This document shows positions 1-7,037 of a DNA stretch of 12,591 bases, one piece after another; the first letter of the stretch is position 1, and each line of letters starts with the position of its first letter. Source of the stretch: CAYOXD01 sp964407825 (GTDB taxonomy: Bacteria; Desulfobacterota; Desulfobacteria; Desulfobacterales; JAFDDL01). The stretch is taken from assembly GCA_964407825.1 (NCBI GenBank), contig CAYOXD010000094.1:1-12591 (forward strand), given 5' to 3'. The notes below the pieces were generated by a model, which was not told the origin of the DNA, did not search any database, and saw only the letters and a program-made list of their open reading frames with translations. Both the position numbers and the translations under genes were made by a program.

Positions 1-1181
1 ACATAGAAGGTGGTCTCGCTGCTTCCCTGGAGGGTGCTGACCAGATAGCCGGTGTAGCTGTCCGGCCCGATGGACGGATCGTTGATGATGGATGCCAGGA
101 TGCCATAGGCGCCGGAACCGGACAGGGGGCGCAGTAGGGCCATGGGAAGGGCCTGGGCTGGAAGGCCCACCTTGCCCGTCCAGTGTCCCAGCCAGCCGAC
201 GATGGTCTCCATCCCCCCGCTGGCCCGGAACATGCCCACCACCACCAGGATGGCCACCAGGTAGGGGATGATGTTCAGGGCCACCTGGAATCCCTCCTTC
301 GCCCCTTCCACGAATACCTCGTAGATGCGGACCTTCCGCACCAGGCCGAACAACAGAAAACCCAGCATCAGACCCGGCAGGATCCACGGGGCGATGGTTT
401 TGCCGAAGAGGACCGCCAGCGGGATCGCGGCAACCATGGCCAGGCCCGCCGCCGCGCAGACCCAGGCCGGATAGCCGGTCCCCACGGTTTCGTCCTCTGT
501 TCGTTGCGGCTCATCCGGTTCCGGCCGGGAAGCTATCGGCGTTTGGGGCGATGCGGCTTCGCTCACGGCCGGCGACGGAAAAAAGCGGCGGTATACCGTG
601 GCCGCGATAACGGCCACAATGGTGGAAGCCATGCTGGCAAAGAGGGTGGTGGGCAGAATACCGGCCGCATTGTGGGAGCCTGCAGCGGCTCGAAGCGCGA
701 TGACTCCCGTGGGAAGGAGCGTGACGCTGGAGGTGTTGATGGCAAGAAACAGGGCCATGGCATTGGTGGCGGTTCCCGGGTGGGGATTGAGGCTGTCCAG
801 GGCCTGCATGGCACGGATGCCGAAGGGGGTGGCGGCGTTGCCCAATCCCAGGGCGTTCGCGGACAGATTCAGGATCATGGCGCCCATGGCTGGGTGCTCG
901 GGCGGCACCTCCGGGAAGAGACGCACCATCACCGGCCGGATCAGGCGGGCCAGGATGGTGAGCAGTCCCCCCGCCTCGGCCACCTTCACGAGGCCCAGAA
1001 AGAGGGTCATCATCCCCACGAGCCCGATGGCCAGGGTAACGGCTCCGCCTGCCGAATCCACCATGGCCTTGGACAGAACGGCCATGGGGGACAGGGCCGT
1101 ACCGCTGGGAATCCAGGCCAGCTGGTGCCAGCCGGCAAACAGAAACGAAATGAGAACCAGCGAAAAGAAAACGATATTCAT
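1..1181 (-). CDS. Fused SpmA-SpmB spore-maturation-type membrane protein (nucleoside recognition/Gate domains), 3' end missing
   Basis: An open frame on the minus strand runs from an ATG at 1181 off the left edge, giving 393 full codons; about 15-20 C-terminal residues are probably missing. Residues 1-200 match the SpmA half: a hydrophobic N-terminus, membrane segments near 45-65, 143-163 and 180-197, and the family motif NALGLGNAATPFGIRAMQ near 109-126. A hydrophilic Pro/Glu-rich linker (about 202-236) leads to the SpmB half, with membrane segments near 240-260, 263-281 and 301-317 and the motif ALLRPLSGSGAYG near 348-360, then STLQGSSETTFY at the edge. In Bacillus the two proteins are separate and needed for spore core dehydration. 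In non-sporulating Gram-negatives the fused form is common but its substrate is unknown; a transport or gating role is only inferred. The start is supported by the hydrophobic N-terminus; its ribosome site is weak. Confidence 0.88.
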   Translation of the reverse strand, partial: MNIVFFSLVLISFLFAGWHQLAWIPSGTALSPMAVLSKAMVDSAGGAVTLAIGLVGMMTLFLGLVKVAEAGGLLTILARLIRPVMVRLFPEVPPEHPAMGAMILNLSANALGLGNAATPFGIRAMQALDSLNPHPGTATNAMALFLAINTSSVTLLPTGVIALRAAAGSHNAAGILPTTLFASMASTIVAVIAATVYRRFFPSPAVSEAASPQTPIASRPEPDEPQRTEDETVGTGYPAWVCAAAGLAMVAAIPLAVLFGKTIAPWILPGLMLGFLLFGLVRKVRIYEVFVEGAKEGFQVALNIIPYLVAILVVVGMFRASGGMETIVGWLGHWTGKVGLPAQALPMALLRPLSGSGAYGILASIINDPSIGPDSYTGYLVSTLQGSSETTFY

Positions 1182-1327
1182 ATCTGAACCATTCCGTTCA
1201 TCCCGGAAAAGTGTTATATCCTTAGCGCCTCGACTCGGAGGCTGGGTCAGGATAGGGTAAGAATGTCCTTTTTTCCATATCACCGGAGAAGCGGTAAAGG
1301 CAAACCCATGAAAGGAGAATTTCAATC
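1182..1327. promoter_or_regulatory. Divergent intergenic control region with a short inverted repeat
   Basis: This 146-base gap separates the divergent SpmAB-like gene and the disulfide reductase gene, so it must hold both promoters. A small inverted repeat, GCCTC-N6-GAGGC, lies at 1227-1242 and could be an operator. I could not pick convincing -35/-10 pairs on either strand. A strong ribosome binding site AAGGAG at 1312-1317 fixes the start of the reductase at 1328. Confidence 0.4.
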
Positions 1328-3016
1328 ATGTCCAATTCATTGAAGGTCCTGGTGGTGGGAGGCGTGGCCTGTGGTCCCAAAGTGGCATCCCGCCTGAAAC
1401 GTCTCTGCCCTGCAGCGGATATTACTGTCATCGAGCGGGGAGACCTGCTCTCTTACGGCGCCTGCGGCTTGCCCTATTTCGTGGAGGGGCTGTTTTCCGA
1501 CATCAACCACCTGATCAACACACCGGCTGGTATTCCCCGATCCCCTGCCTTTTTCAATGCCGTAAAGGGTGTATCGGTGCGCACCCTCTGTGAGGCGACG
1601 CGGATTTTTCGCAACGAAAAGCGCCTCGAGGTGAAAAATCTCACGGATGGAAGCACCGAGCTGCTGGACTACGACAAGCTGGTGCTGGCCACCGGCGGCT
1701 CTCCCTTCAGCCCTCCCATACCGGGCATGACCCTGGAGAACGTCTCTTTTATGACCCACCCGAGGGATGCCGAGGACATGCCCCGGCGAATTGCCCGGGA
1801 TCACCTGAATCATGCCGTGATCGTGGGCGGCGGCTTCATTGGCGTGGAAATGGCCGAGGCGCTCATCGAGTACGGCGTGGACGTCACGCTGGTGGAGATG
1901 ATGGATCAGGTGATGCCAGGGGTACTGGATGCGGACATGGCCCTCCTGGCGGCCAATCATCTCAAGGAAAACGGCGTCAACCTGGTCCTGGGGGAAAAGG
2001 TTGTCGCCCTGGAAGGAGAAACGAAGGTGTCAGCCGTTCGGACGGATCGGCAGCAGATCGAGGCGGACATGGTTCTGGTGGCCGTGGGGACCCGGCCCAA
2101 TATGCAACTTGCCCAGGACGCGGGCCTTGACTGCGGCGTCGGCATCCAGGTGAATGAATTCGGCCAGACCAGCGATCCGGATATTTATGCAGGCGGCGAC
2201 TGCGCCAGCTCACGGTATATCCAGGCCGGATACGACAAACCCCTCTATGTGCCCCTCGGCTCCACGGCCAACAAGGTGGGGCGTATCATCGCCAACCATA
2301 TCGCCGGCAGGGCGGTCCCCTTCGGCGGCATCAGTTGCTCGGCCATTGTCAAGGCTTTCGATTTCACCTTGGGTCGTACCGGGCTGAGCGAGAAACAGGT
2401 GGCCGAACTCGGCATTGATTATGAAACCGCCGTCTGCGCCGGCCCGGATAAACCTCACTACATGCCCGGCGCCCAGCAGATCATCATCAAGATGATCGCC
2501 GCCAAGGCAGACAGGCGGCTGCTCGGCGTCCAACTTGTCGGCAGGGGAGAGGTATCCAAACGTTTGGATGTGGCCGCCACGGTCATTCGGTTCGGAGGGA
2601 CCCTGGAGGAACTGACGGATATCGATTTCGGCTATGCTCCGCCGTATTCACCTCCCCTCGATCCGTTGGCCGTCGCCGCCCATCTTCTCATCAATAAACT
2701 GGACGGGATCGCCAGCGGCATCTCGGCGGCGGAGGCCCGACGGCGCATCGAAGAGGGAAACGTGACGGTGCTGGATGTCAGGACGCCCGATGAGGTCAAA
2801 GGCGAGAGGCTTCCCTATGATGCGGTCTATATTCCGCTCGGGGCTGTCCGAACCCGTTTCGAAGAGTTGCCGCGGGACCGGGACATCATCGCCCTTTGCA
2901 AGGTCAGCATGCGCGGCTATGAGGCTCAACGTATCCTGAACGCTGAAGGCTTTGACCGGGTGTCCTTCATCGAGGGAGGCATCACCGCCTGGCCCTATGG
3001 GCTGGCCAACGGCTAG
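1328..3016 (+). CDS. FAD-dependent CoA-disulfide/persulfide reductase with C-terminal rhodanese domain (CoADR-Rhd type)
   Basis: A 562-residue protein with a strong AAGGAG site 10 bases before its ATG. Residues 1-50 form the FAD-binding Rossmann start (VVGGVACGPK at 9-18) and the single-cysteine active site SYGACGLPY with Cys46, as in CoA-disulfide reductases. The NAD(P)H-binding GGGFIGVE is at 167-174, the second FAD motif YAGGDCA at 287-293, and the dimerisation-domain motif YAPPYSPP at 436-443. A rhodanese domain fills about 465-560, with its catalytic Cys524 in the loop CKVSMRG. Characterised fusions of this build (CoADR-Rhd; Npsr of Shewanella) reduce CoA disulfide, CoA persulfide or polysulfide with NADH in the cytoplasm. 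Both reactive cysteines are kept, so activity is likely. The substrate (CoA disulfide, persulfide or sulfur respiration intermediate) cannot be decided from sequence. It appears monocistronic. Confidence 0.9.
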   Translation: MSNSLKVLVVGGVACGPKVASRLKRLCPAADITVIERGDLLSYGACGLPYFVEGLFSDINHLINTPAGIPRSPAFFNAVKGVSVRTLCEATRIFRNEKRLEVKNLTDGSTELLDYDKLVLATGGSPFSPPIPGMTLENVSFMTHPRDAEDMPRRIARDHLNHAVIVGGGFIGVEMAEALIEYGVDVTLVEMMDQVMPGVLDADMALLAANHLKENGVNLVLGEKVVALEGETKVSAVRTDRQQIEADMVLVAVGTRPNMQLAQDAGLDCGVGIQVNEFGQTSDPDIYAGGDCASSRYIQAGYDKPLYVPLGSTANKVGRIIANHIAGRAVPFGGISCSAIVKAFDFTLGRTGLSEKQVAELGIDYETAVCAGPDKPHYMPGAQQIIIKMIAAKADRRLLGVQLVGRGEVSKRLDVAATVIRFGGTLEELTDIDFGYAPPYSPPLDPLAVAAHLLINKLDGIASGISAAEARRRIEEGNVTVLDVRTPDEVKGERLPYDAVYIPLGAVRTRFEELPRDRDIIALCKVSMRGYEAQRILNAEGFDRVSFIEGGITAWPYGLANG

Positions 3017-3077
3017 GTCCGCCAGGCTTCACCGCGAGACGCCGCCCGAAATCAGTATCAGGTTCATGACCGCTATT

Positions 3078-3103
3078 GGTATCGAAAGTCAAATGCCGAT
3101 ACC
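3078..3103. repeat. 7-bp inverted repeat after the disulfide reductase gene
   Basis: GGTATCG (3078-3084) and CGATACC (3097-3103) are perfect inverted copies separated by 12 bases. No T-run follows, so it is not a standard intrinsic terminator. It could be an operator or a worn intergenic repeat. The remainder of 3017-3285 becomes strongly A-rich from about 3130 and leads to the hsp20 promoter. Confidence 0.35.
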
Positions 3104-3194
3104 GCATCCGCCCTGAGGCATCGGGAAGATCAGTTAACATTACAATAAGGGAAAAAATCAAAAAAGTAATGAAACAAAAAGTAACCATCTCATA

Positions 3195-3222
3195 TTGACA
3201 TCATCCTATTGATTCATATCTT
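3195..3222 (+). promoter_or_regulatory. Putative sigma-70 promoter of hsp20
   Basis: A perfect -35 TTGACA (3195-3200), a 16-base spacer and a -10 TATCTT (3217-3222, 4 of 6 consensus) sit about 60 bases before the hsp20 start, downstream of an A-rich tract (3140-3180) that could serve as an UP element. I see no CIRCE repeat (TTAGCACTC-N9-GAGTGCTAA) and no good sigma-32 box, so the expected heat-shock control is not evident. Confidence 0.5.
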
Positions 3223-3285
3223 GTGTTCAAGGAAAAGGGCGGCTTTGACAGGTCGCATGATTCGGCAACAAAAGGAGGATGAGAT

Positions 3286-3723
3286 ATGGAACTTATCAGA
3301 TGGAAACCCACGAGAGGGTTTGGCTTGACCCGCCGCTTCGATAATCTGTTCGATGACTTTTTCGGAGCGAGGGACCGGTTTGCACCGGAGCGTCTGCGCA
3401 GGTGGACGCCGGCTGTGGATGTTTTCGATAAGGATGATAAATTCGTCATCAAAGCGGAACTCCCCGGGGTGGACAAGAAGGACATTTCCGTGGATGTACA
3501 AGGGGACTTGCTGACCCTCAGGGGCGAGCGAAGCGAAGATCGCGAGGTGGAGGAAAAGAACTACCACCGCAAGGAGCGCTTCCGGGGCAGCTTCCAACGA
3601 TGCTTCACCCTGGGGGGCGATGTGGATCCGGAGAAGATCACCGCCGACTATACGGACGGTGTCCTCAGGATCGAGGTGCCGAAGGCCGAGGGGCGGCAGG
3701 TGAAGCGGATTACGGTCCATTAA
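3286..3723 (+). CDS. Hsp20 family small heat-shock protein (alpha-crystallin domain)
   Basis: A 145-residue ATP-independent holdase chaperone that would bind unfolding proteins in the cytoplasm as an oligomer. The ribosome site AGGAGG (3273-3278) is 7 bases before the ATG. The N-terminal arm (1-40) contains a FDNLFDDFF-type segment. The alpha-crystallin domain covers about 41-138, with the family motifs ELPGVDKKDI, the KERFRGSFQRCFTL strand region and ADYTDGVLRIEVPK (Class A NGVL-type signature with Asp for Asn). The C-terminal RITVH supplies the I-x-V anchor used in oligomer assembly. The length is normal for bacterial Hsp20. It stands alone between two unrelated genes; I see no second Hsp20 or protease partner nearby. 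Confidence 0.95.
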   Translation: MELIRWKPTRGFGLTRRFDNLFDDFFGARDRFAPERLRRWTPAVDVFDKDDKFVIKAELPGVDKKDISVDVQGDLLTLRGERSEDREVEEKNYHRKERFRGSFQRCFTLGGDVDPEKITADYTDGVLRIEVPKAEGRQVKRITVH

Positions 3724-3726
3724 AGG

Positions 3727-3788
3727 CCGTGAACGGTGAACTGAAGGGGTTTAGGTCCTTGGGGACCGTGCACGGTGGGCTGAAGGGT
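3727..3788. repeat. Degenerate tandem intergenic repeat, two copies 39 bases apart
   Basis: Positions 3727-3749 and 3766-3788 are 23-base direct copies that agree at 19 positions. Both contain a CCGTG-A/C-ACGGTG core followed by CTGAAGGG. In copy 2 the core is part of the perfect 12-base palindrome ACCGTGCACGGT (3765-3776). Between them GGTCC-TTGG-GGACC can form a small hairpin. A weaker third remnant may start near 3805 (GACCGGTGGTTGAGGG). From memory, CCGTGAACGGTGAA-like repeats are frequent in intergenic DNA of Desulfobacterota genomes; this is unverified. Confidence 0.6.
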
Positions 3789-3904
3789 CTGGGATGAGGG
3801 GTGAGACCGGTGGTTGAGGGACGGAAGGGGGGCGGACAGTGGGCCGCTCCCCTGCCTTTTGTATCTGGAGGTATTCCCGCAGGGACGGCTTGGAGTTGGA
3901 TGAC

Positions 3905-4909
3905 GTGAAACGATTGATTGTGATTTCATCTGTGGCGGCAGGTCTTATGGTAGCCGCTGGTCTTTATGCGGTGCACGATTTGACGCGTTATGCCCATACC
4001 GCCTTTCGCTCGAGTACCAAGGCGCTGGATCTCACCGTACCGGCGGGTCAACCCTTCGAAGCCACGACGAAAGAACTGATCCGGGCCGGCGTGATCCAGC
4101 AACCGCATCGGTTCAGATGGTTCGCCAGGCTGTACGGCTATGACAGGAAGGTAAAGGCCGGGGAATATCGGCTGTCCGCGGCCATGACACCGGCGCAGGT
4201 GCTCCAGACGCTTGTTTCGGGCAAGGTGGTCTTCCATCGGCTCACCGTGCCGGAGGGGTATACCTGCCATCAGATAGCCGGGCTGGTGGCGGCAGCCGGG
4301 TTTGCCAGCGCAACGCGGTTTGAAGAGCTGGCCCGGGATGCCGCCTTTGTCCATCAGCTGGGGCTGCAAGGGGATACCTTCGAGGGATATCTGTTTCCGG
4401 ATACCTATTTTTTCCCCAAGGGCGCCACCGCCCGGGAAATCATCGAGGTCATGGTCCGCAGGTTCAAAACCGTCATGACCCCTGAATGGAGAGCGCGGGC
4501 CGCTGCGCTGAAGATGTCCATTGAGCAGGTGACCACCCTTGCCTCCATTATCGAGAAGGAGACCGGCGCACCGGCCGAGAGGGCCGTGGTCTCGTCCGTC
4601 TTTCACAACCGTCTCGATCGGGGGATGCGCCTGGCATCCGACCCGACCGTTATCTACGGGCTGCCGCATTTCGACGGCAATCTCACCCGCGCCGATCTGG
4701 AAAAGAAAACGGCCTATAATACCTATCTCATAAGGGGATTGCCCCCCGGGCCCATCGCCAACCCAGGCCGGGCCGCCCTGAAGGCCGCGCTGTATCCAAA
4801 GAAAACGCCGTTCCTGTACTTCGTCGCCAAGGGGGACGGGACCCACCATTTTTCCACCAACATGAGAGCGCATGACCGGGCCGTGCGCAGATATCAGCTT
4901 CACCGGTGA
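3905..4909 (+). CDS. mltG: Endolytic murein transglycosylase MltG (YceG-like)
   Basis: A 334-residue inner-membrane lytic transglycosylase that cuts nascent glycan strands and helps end chain growth, leaving 1,6-anhydroMurNAc ends. I chose the GTG at 3905: GGAG at 3892-3895 lies 9 bases upstream, and the protein then starts directly with a short cytoplasmic tail and one membrane segment (about residues 4-21). An upstream in-frame GTG at 3839 would add an unlikely hydrophilic extension. The periplasmic part has a LysM-like region around 45-125 and the YceG fold after that. The catalytic Glu is expected in IIEKETG (Glu217). DPTVIYG and the C-terminal GLPPGPIANPG and YFVAKGDGTHHFS motifs are all conserved. 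Its stop lies 7 bases before nagZ, so the two are almost certainly co-transcribed. Confidence 0.95.
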   Translation: MKRLIVISSVAAGLMVAAGLYAVHDLTRYAHTAFRSSTKALDLTVPAGQPFEATTKELIRAGVIQQPHRFRWFARLYGYDRKVKAGEYRLSAAMTPAQVLQTLVSGKVVFHRLTVPEGYTCHQIAGLVAAAGFASATRFEELARDAAFVHQLGLQGDTFEGYLFPDTYFFPKGATAREIIEVMVRRFKTVMTPEWRARAAALKMSIEQVTTLASIIEKETGAPAERAVVSSVFHNRLDRGMRLASDPTVIYGLPHFDGNLTRADLEKKTAYNTYLIRGLPPGPIANPGRAALKAALYPKKTPFLYFVAKGDGTHHFSTNMRAHDRAVRRYQLHR

Positions 4910-4916
4910 GGACACC

Positions 4917-5921
4917 ATGACGCATCCGACGCTTTCCCTGGAACAGCTGGCCGGTCAGCGGTTGATGGTGGGATTCGACGGCATTGTCTTCGATTCGGAC
5001 CTGGCCTATCTTATCGAGACCCTCAAGGTGGGGGGGCTGATCCTCTTCAGGCGCAACATCGGGACGCCGGAGGAGGTTCGCCGGCTGTGCCAGGCAGCCC
5101 AGGCCCATGCGGCCGCCTGCGGACAGCCCCCCCTGCTGATCGGCATCGACCAGGAGGGGGGCGAGGTGGCGCGCCTGAAAGAACCCTTCACAGAGTTCAG
5201 CGGCCAGCCTGCCATGAAGACCGAAGCGGATGTCCTGCATTTCGCCCGAACCTGCGCTGCGGAGCTGCGGGGAGTGGGGATCAACATGAATTTTTCCCCC
5301 GTGCTGGATGTGGCGCCCCTGGAGATTCGGAGCATCATGGCGGGCCGCTCCTTCGGTCCGGATCCGATGCAGGTTGCCCGAATGGGGGAGACGCTCATCG
5401 GCTGCCTCCAGAAAAACGGCGTCATGGCCGTTGCCAAGCATTTCCCGGGAATCGGCCGCACCTGTCTTGACTCCCACGTGGACCTGCCGACTCTGGACGC
5501 CTCTCTGGACGAGCTTGAAGCCTTTGATCTGGTTCCCTTCAGACGGGCTGTTGCCGCCGATGTGGCGGGCATCATGCTCTCGCACATCCACTATCCCCAG
5601 CTGGATTCCCGGTGGCCGGCCAGTCTGTCGCCTGCCATCGCGCGTACCCTTCTGCGGGACCGGTGCCATTACCCGGGCGTTGTGATGACCGATGATCTGG
5701 ACATGGGCGCCATTGTCCGGCATTTCGGCTTCCAGAAGGCCATCGAACAGGTGCTGGCGTCCGATATCGACCTGGCGCTCGTCTGCCACAGGAGTGAGAA
5801 AATCGAGACGGCCCATGGGACCCTTCTCTCCTGGCTGGGGGCTTCCCCCGAGGCACGCCGGCGGGGAGAGGTCTCGGTGGAGCGGATTTTGTCGCTCAAA
5901 CGGCGATATTTTCAAATGTGA
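4917..5921 (+). CDS. nagZ: Beta-N-acetylhexosaminidase NagZ (glycoside hydrolase family 3)
   Basis: A 334-residue GH3 enzyme that removes GlcNAc from GlcNAc-1,6-anhydroMurNAc (peptides) during murein recycling, usually in the cytoplasm; no signal peptide is visible. The ATG at 4917 follows GGTGAGG (4905-4911), which overlaps the mltG stop. An ATG 45 bases earlier lies within mltG and has no good site. Family motifs in order: GIDQEGGEVARL, NMNFSPVLDV, KHFPGIGRT...DSH with the general acid/base His187, and VMTDDLDMGAI, where the first Asp (Asp259) is the expected nucleophile. The usual GHG or GLG of the catalytic loop is GIG here, a mild change. The length is normal for the single-domain form. 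The last 10 bases overlap the 3' end of tsaD on the other strand. Confidence 0.95.
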   Translation: MTHPTLSLEQLAGQRLMVGFDGIVFDSDLAYLIETLKVGGLILFRRNIGTPEEVRRLCQAAQAHAAACGQPPLLIGIDQEGGEVARLKEPFTEFSGQPAMKTEADVLHFARTCAAELRGVGINMNFSPVLDVAPLEIRSIMAGRSFGPDPMQVARMGETLIGCLQKNGVMAVAKHFPGIGRTCLDSHVDLPTLDASLDELEAFDLVPFRRAVAADVAGIMLSHIHYPQLDSRWPASLSPAIARTLLRDRCHYPGVVMTDDLDMGAIVRHFGFQKAIEQVLASDIDLALVCHRSEKIETAHGTLLSWLGASPEARRRGEVSVERILSLKRRYFQM

Positions 5922-6922
5922 ACGTTGGTCTTTTTTCTTGAATAGACATCCTGGTCCAGCTGATCGCACTGCCCTCGGGACAGATAATGGTATCCGATGG
6001 CGCCGATCATGGCCGCGTTGTCGCCGCAAAGGGAGACCGATGGCAGATGGGCCGTCAGCCCGTTGTCGGATGCGGCCTTTGCGACCCTCTCCCGAAGCCG
6101 GCTGTTTGCCGCCACCCCTCCCACCACTGACAGATGCCGGCAGTTCCTGGCAGCGGCTGCGTGAACGACTTTATAGGCCAGAACCTCCACCGCGGCCTCC
6201 TGGAAGCTTGCCACGATGTCCTGGATATGGTCCCCATAGGTGGCGGGATGCTCCTGGAGGTAGCGGTTGACGGCGCTCTTGAGGCCACTGAAGCTGAAAT
6301 CGAATTCGCTCTTTTTCAGGTAGGCCCTGGGGAATCGGATGGCGGCGGGATTGCCGGTCTTGGCCATTGTATCGATGACGATTCCGCCCGGGTACCCCAG
6401 CCCCAGCATCTTGGCCACCTTGTCGTAGGCCTCCCCCACGGCATCATCCCGGGTCTGCCCCATGGATTCATAATCCGTATGGGACCTCACATGGTAGATG
6501 CTGGTATGCCCTCCGGAAACCAGGAGAGAGACGAAGGGGAAGGGCGGCGGGTCGGGTTCCAGAAAGACGCTGTTGATGTGGCCTTCCAGGTGATCGACGC
6601 CGATCCAGGGAATGGACAGGGCATAGGCGCAGGCCTTGGCAAAGGAAAATCCCACCAGAAGCGATCCCACCAGGCCCGGGCCCCGGGTGACGGCAATACC
6701 GTCAAGGTCGGAAAACCCGATTCCCGCCTGATCGAGGGCTTCGGTCACCACCGGGGTTACGGCCTCGATGTGCTTGCGGGATGCCAGTTCCGGAACCACA
6801 CCGCCGTATGGATGATGGGTGGAGACCTGGGAGGCCACCACCGAGGAGAGGATCCGGGTGCCGTCGGCCACCACTGAGGCGGCCGTCTCGTCGCACGAGG
6901 ATTCGATGCCTAACACGATCAT
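5912..6922 (-). CDS. tsaD: tRNA N6-adenosine threonylcarbamoyltransferase TsaD
   Basis: A 336-residue protein of the Kae1/TsaD/Gcp family. With TsaB and TsaE it moves the threonylcarbamoyl group from TC-AMP to A37 of ANN-decoding tRNAs. The N-terminus MIVLGIESSCDETA is the family signature and fixes the ATG at 6922. The metal ligands are His111 and His115 (HLEGH) and Asp301 (GDNAAMIG); the nucleotide-site motifs LLVSGGHTS (134-141) and FSGLKSAVNR (211-220) are intact. The length is normal. No tsaB or tsaE is in the window. The ribosome site is weak. An inverted repeat separates it from the next minus-strand gene upstream, so it may have its own promoter there. Confidence 0.97.
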   Translation of the reverse strand: MIVLGIESSCDETAASVVADGTRILSSVVASQVSTHHPYGGVVPELASRKHIEAVTPVVTEALDQAGIGFSDLDGIAVTRGPGLVGSLLVGFSFAKACAYALSIPWIGVDHLEGHINSVFLEPDPPPFPFVSLLVSGGHTSIYHVRSHTDYESMGQTRDDAVGEAYDKVAKMLGLGYPGGIVIDTMAKTGNPAAIRFPRAYLKKSEFDFSFSGLKSAVNRYLQEHPATYGDHIQDIVASFQEAAVEVLAYKVVHAAAARNCRHLSVVGGVAANSRLRERVAKAASDNGLTAHLPSVSLCGDNAAMIGAIGYHYLSRGQCDQLDQDVYSRKKTNVHI

Positions 6923-6945
6923 GTATTACACCCAACCAAAGATAT

Positions 6946-7019
6946 ATGAAATATGGCTATCGAAATCGGGATCGCTATTGCAACCGTATCCGGGATTCGA
7001 TCCCGATTCCCATATTCAT
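6946..7019. repeat. Long imperfect inverted repeat between the transferase fusion gene and tsaD
   Basis: AATCGGGATCG (6964-6974) and CGATCCCGATT (6998-7008) form a perfect 11-bp stem around a 23-base loop. Outside it, ATGAAATATGG (6946-6956) can pair with CCATATTCAT (7010-7019) with one bulged A, across an uneven internal loop of 7 and 1 bases. The whole 74-base element begins 18 bases after the stop of the upstream minus-strand gene and ends 23 bases before tsaD. No T-run follows on either strand, so it looks more like a REP-like or mobile intergenic palindrome, or an mRNA-stabilising hairpin, than an intrinsic terminator. Confidence 0.6.
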
Positions 7020-7037
7020 CGGCATGAATCTTAACGC

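Noticed and set aside
183..1260. Two long plus-strand open frames (183-1187 and 598-1260) across the left end
   Set aside because: Both lie antisense to the SpmAB-like gene. Their products are low-complexity (His/Gly/Gln-rich or Arg/Ala-rich) with no family motif, as expected for mirror frames in GC-rich coding DNA.
3839..3904. Upstream GTG start for mltG
   Set aside because: It would add 22 residues before the membrane anchor and lacks a good ribosome site at the usual distance; the GTG at 3905 has GGAG 9 bases upstream.
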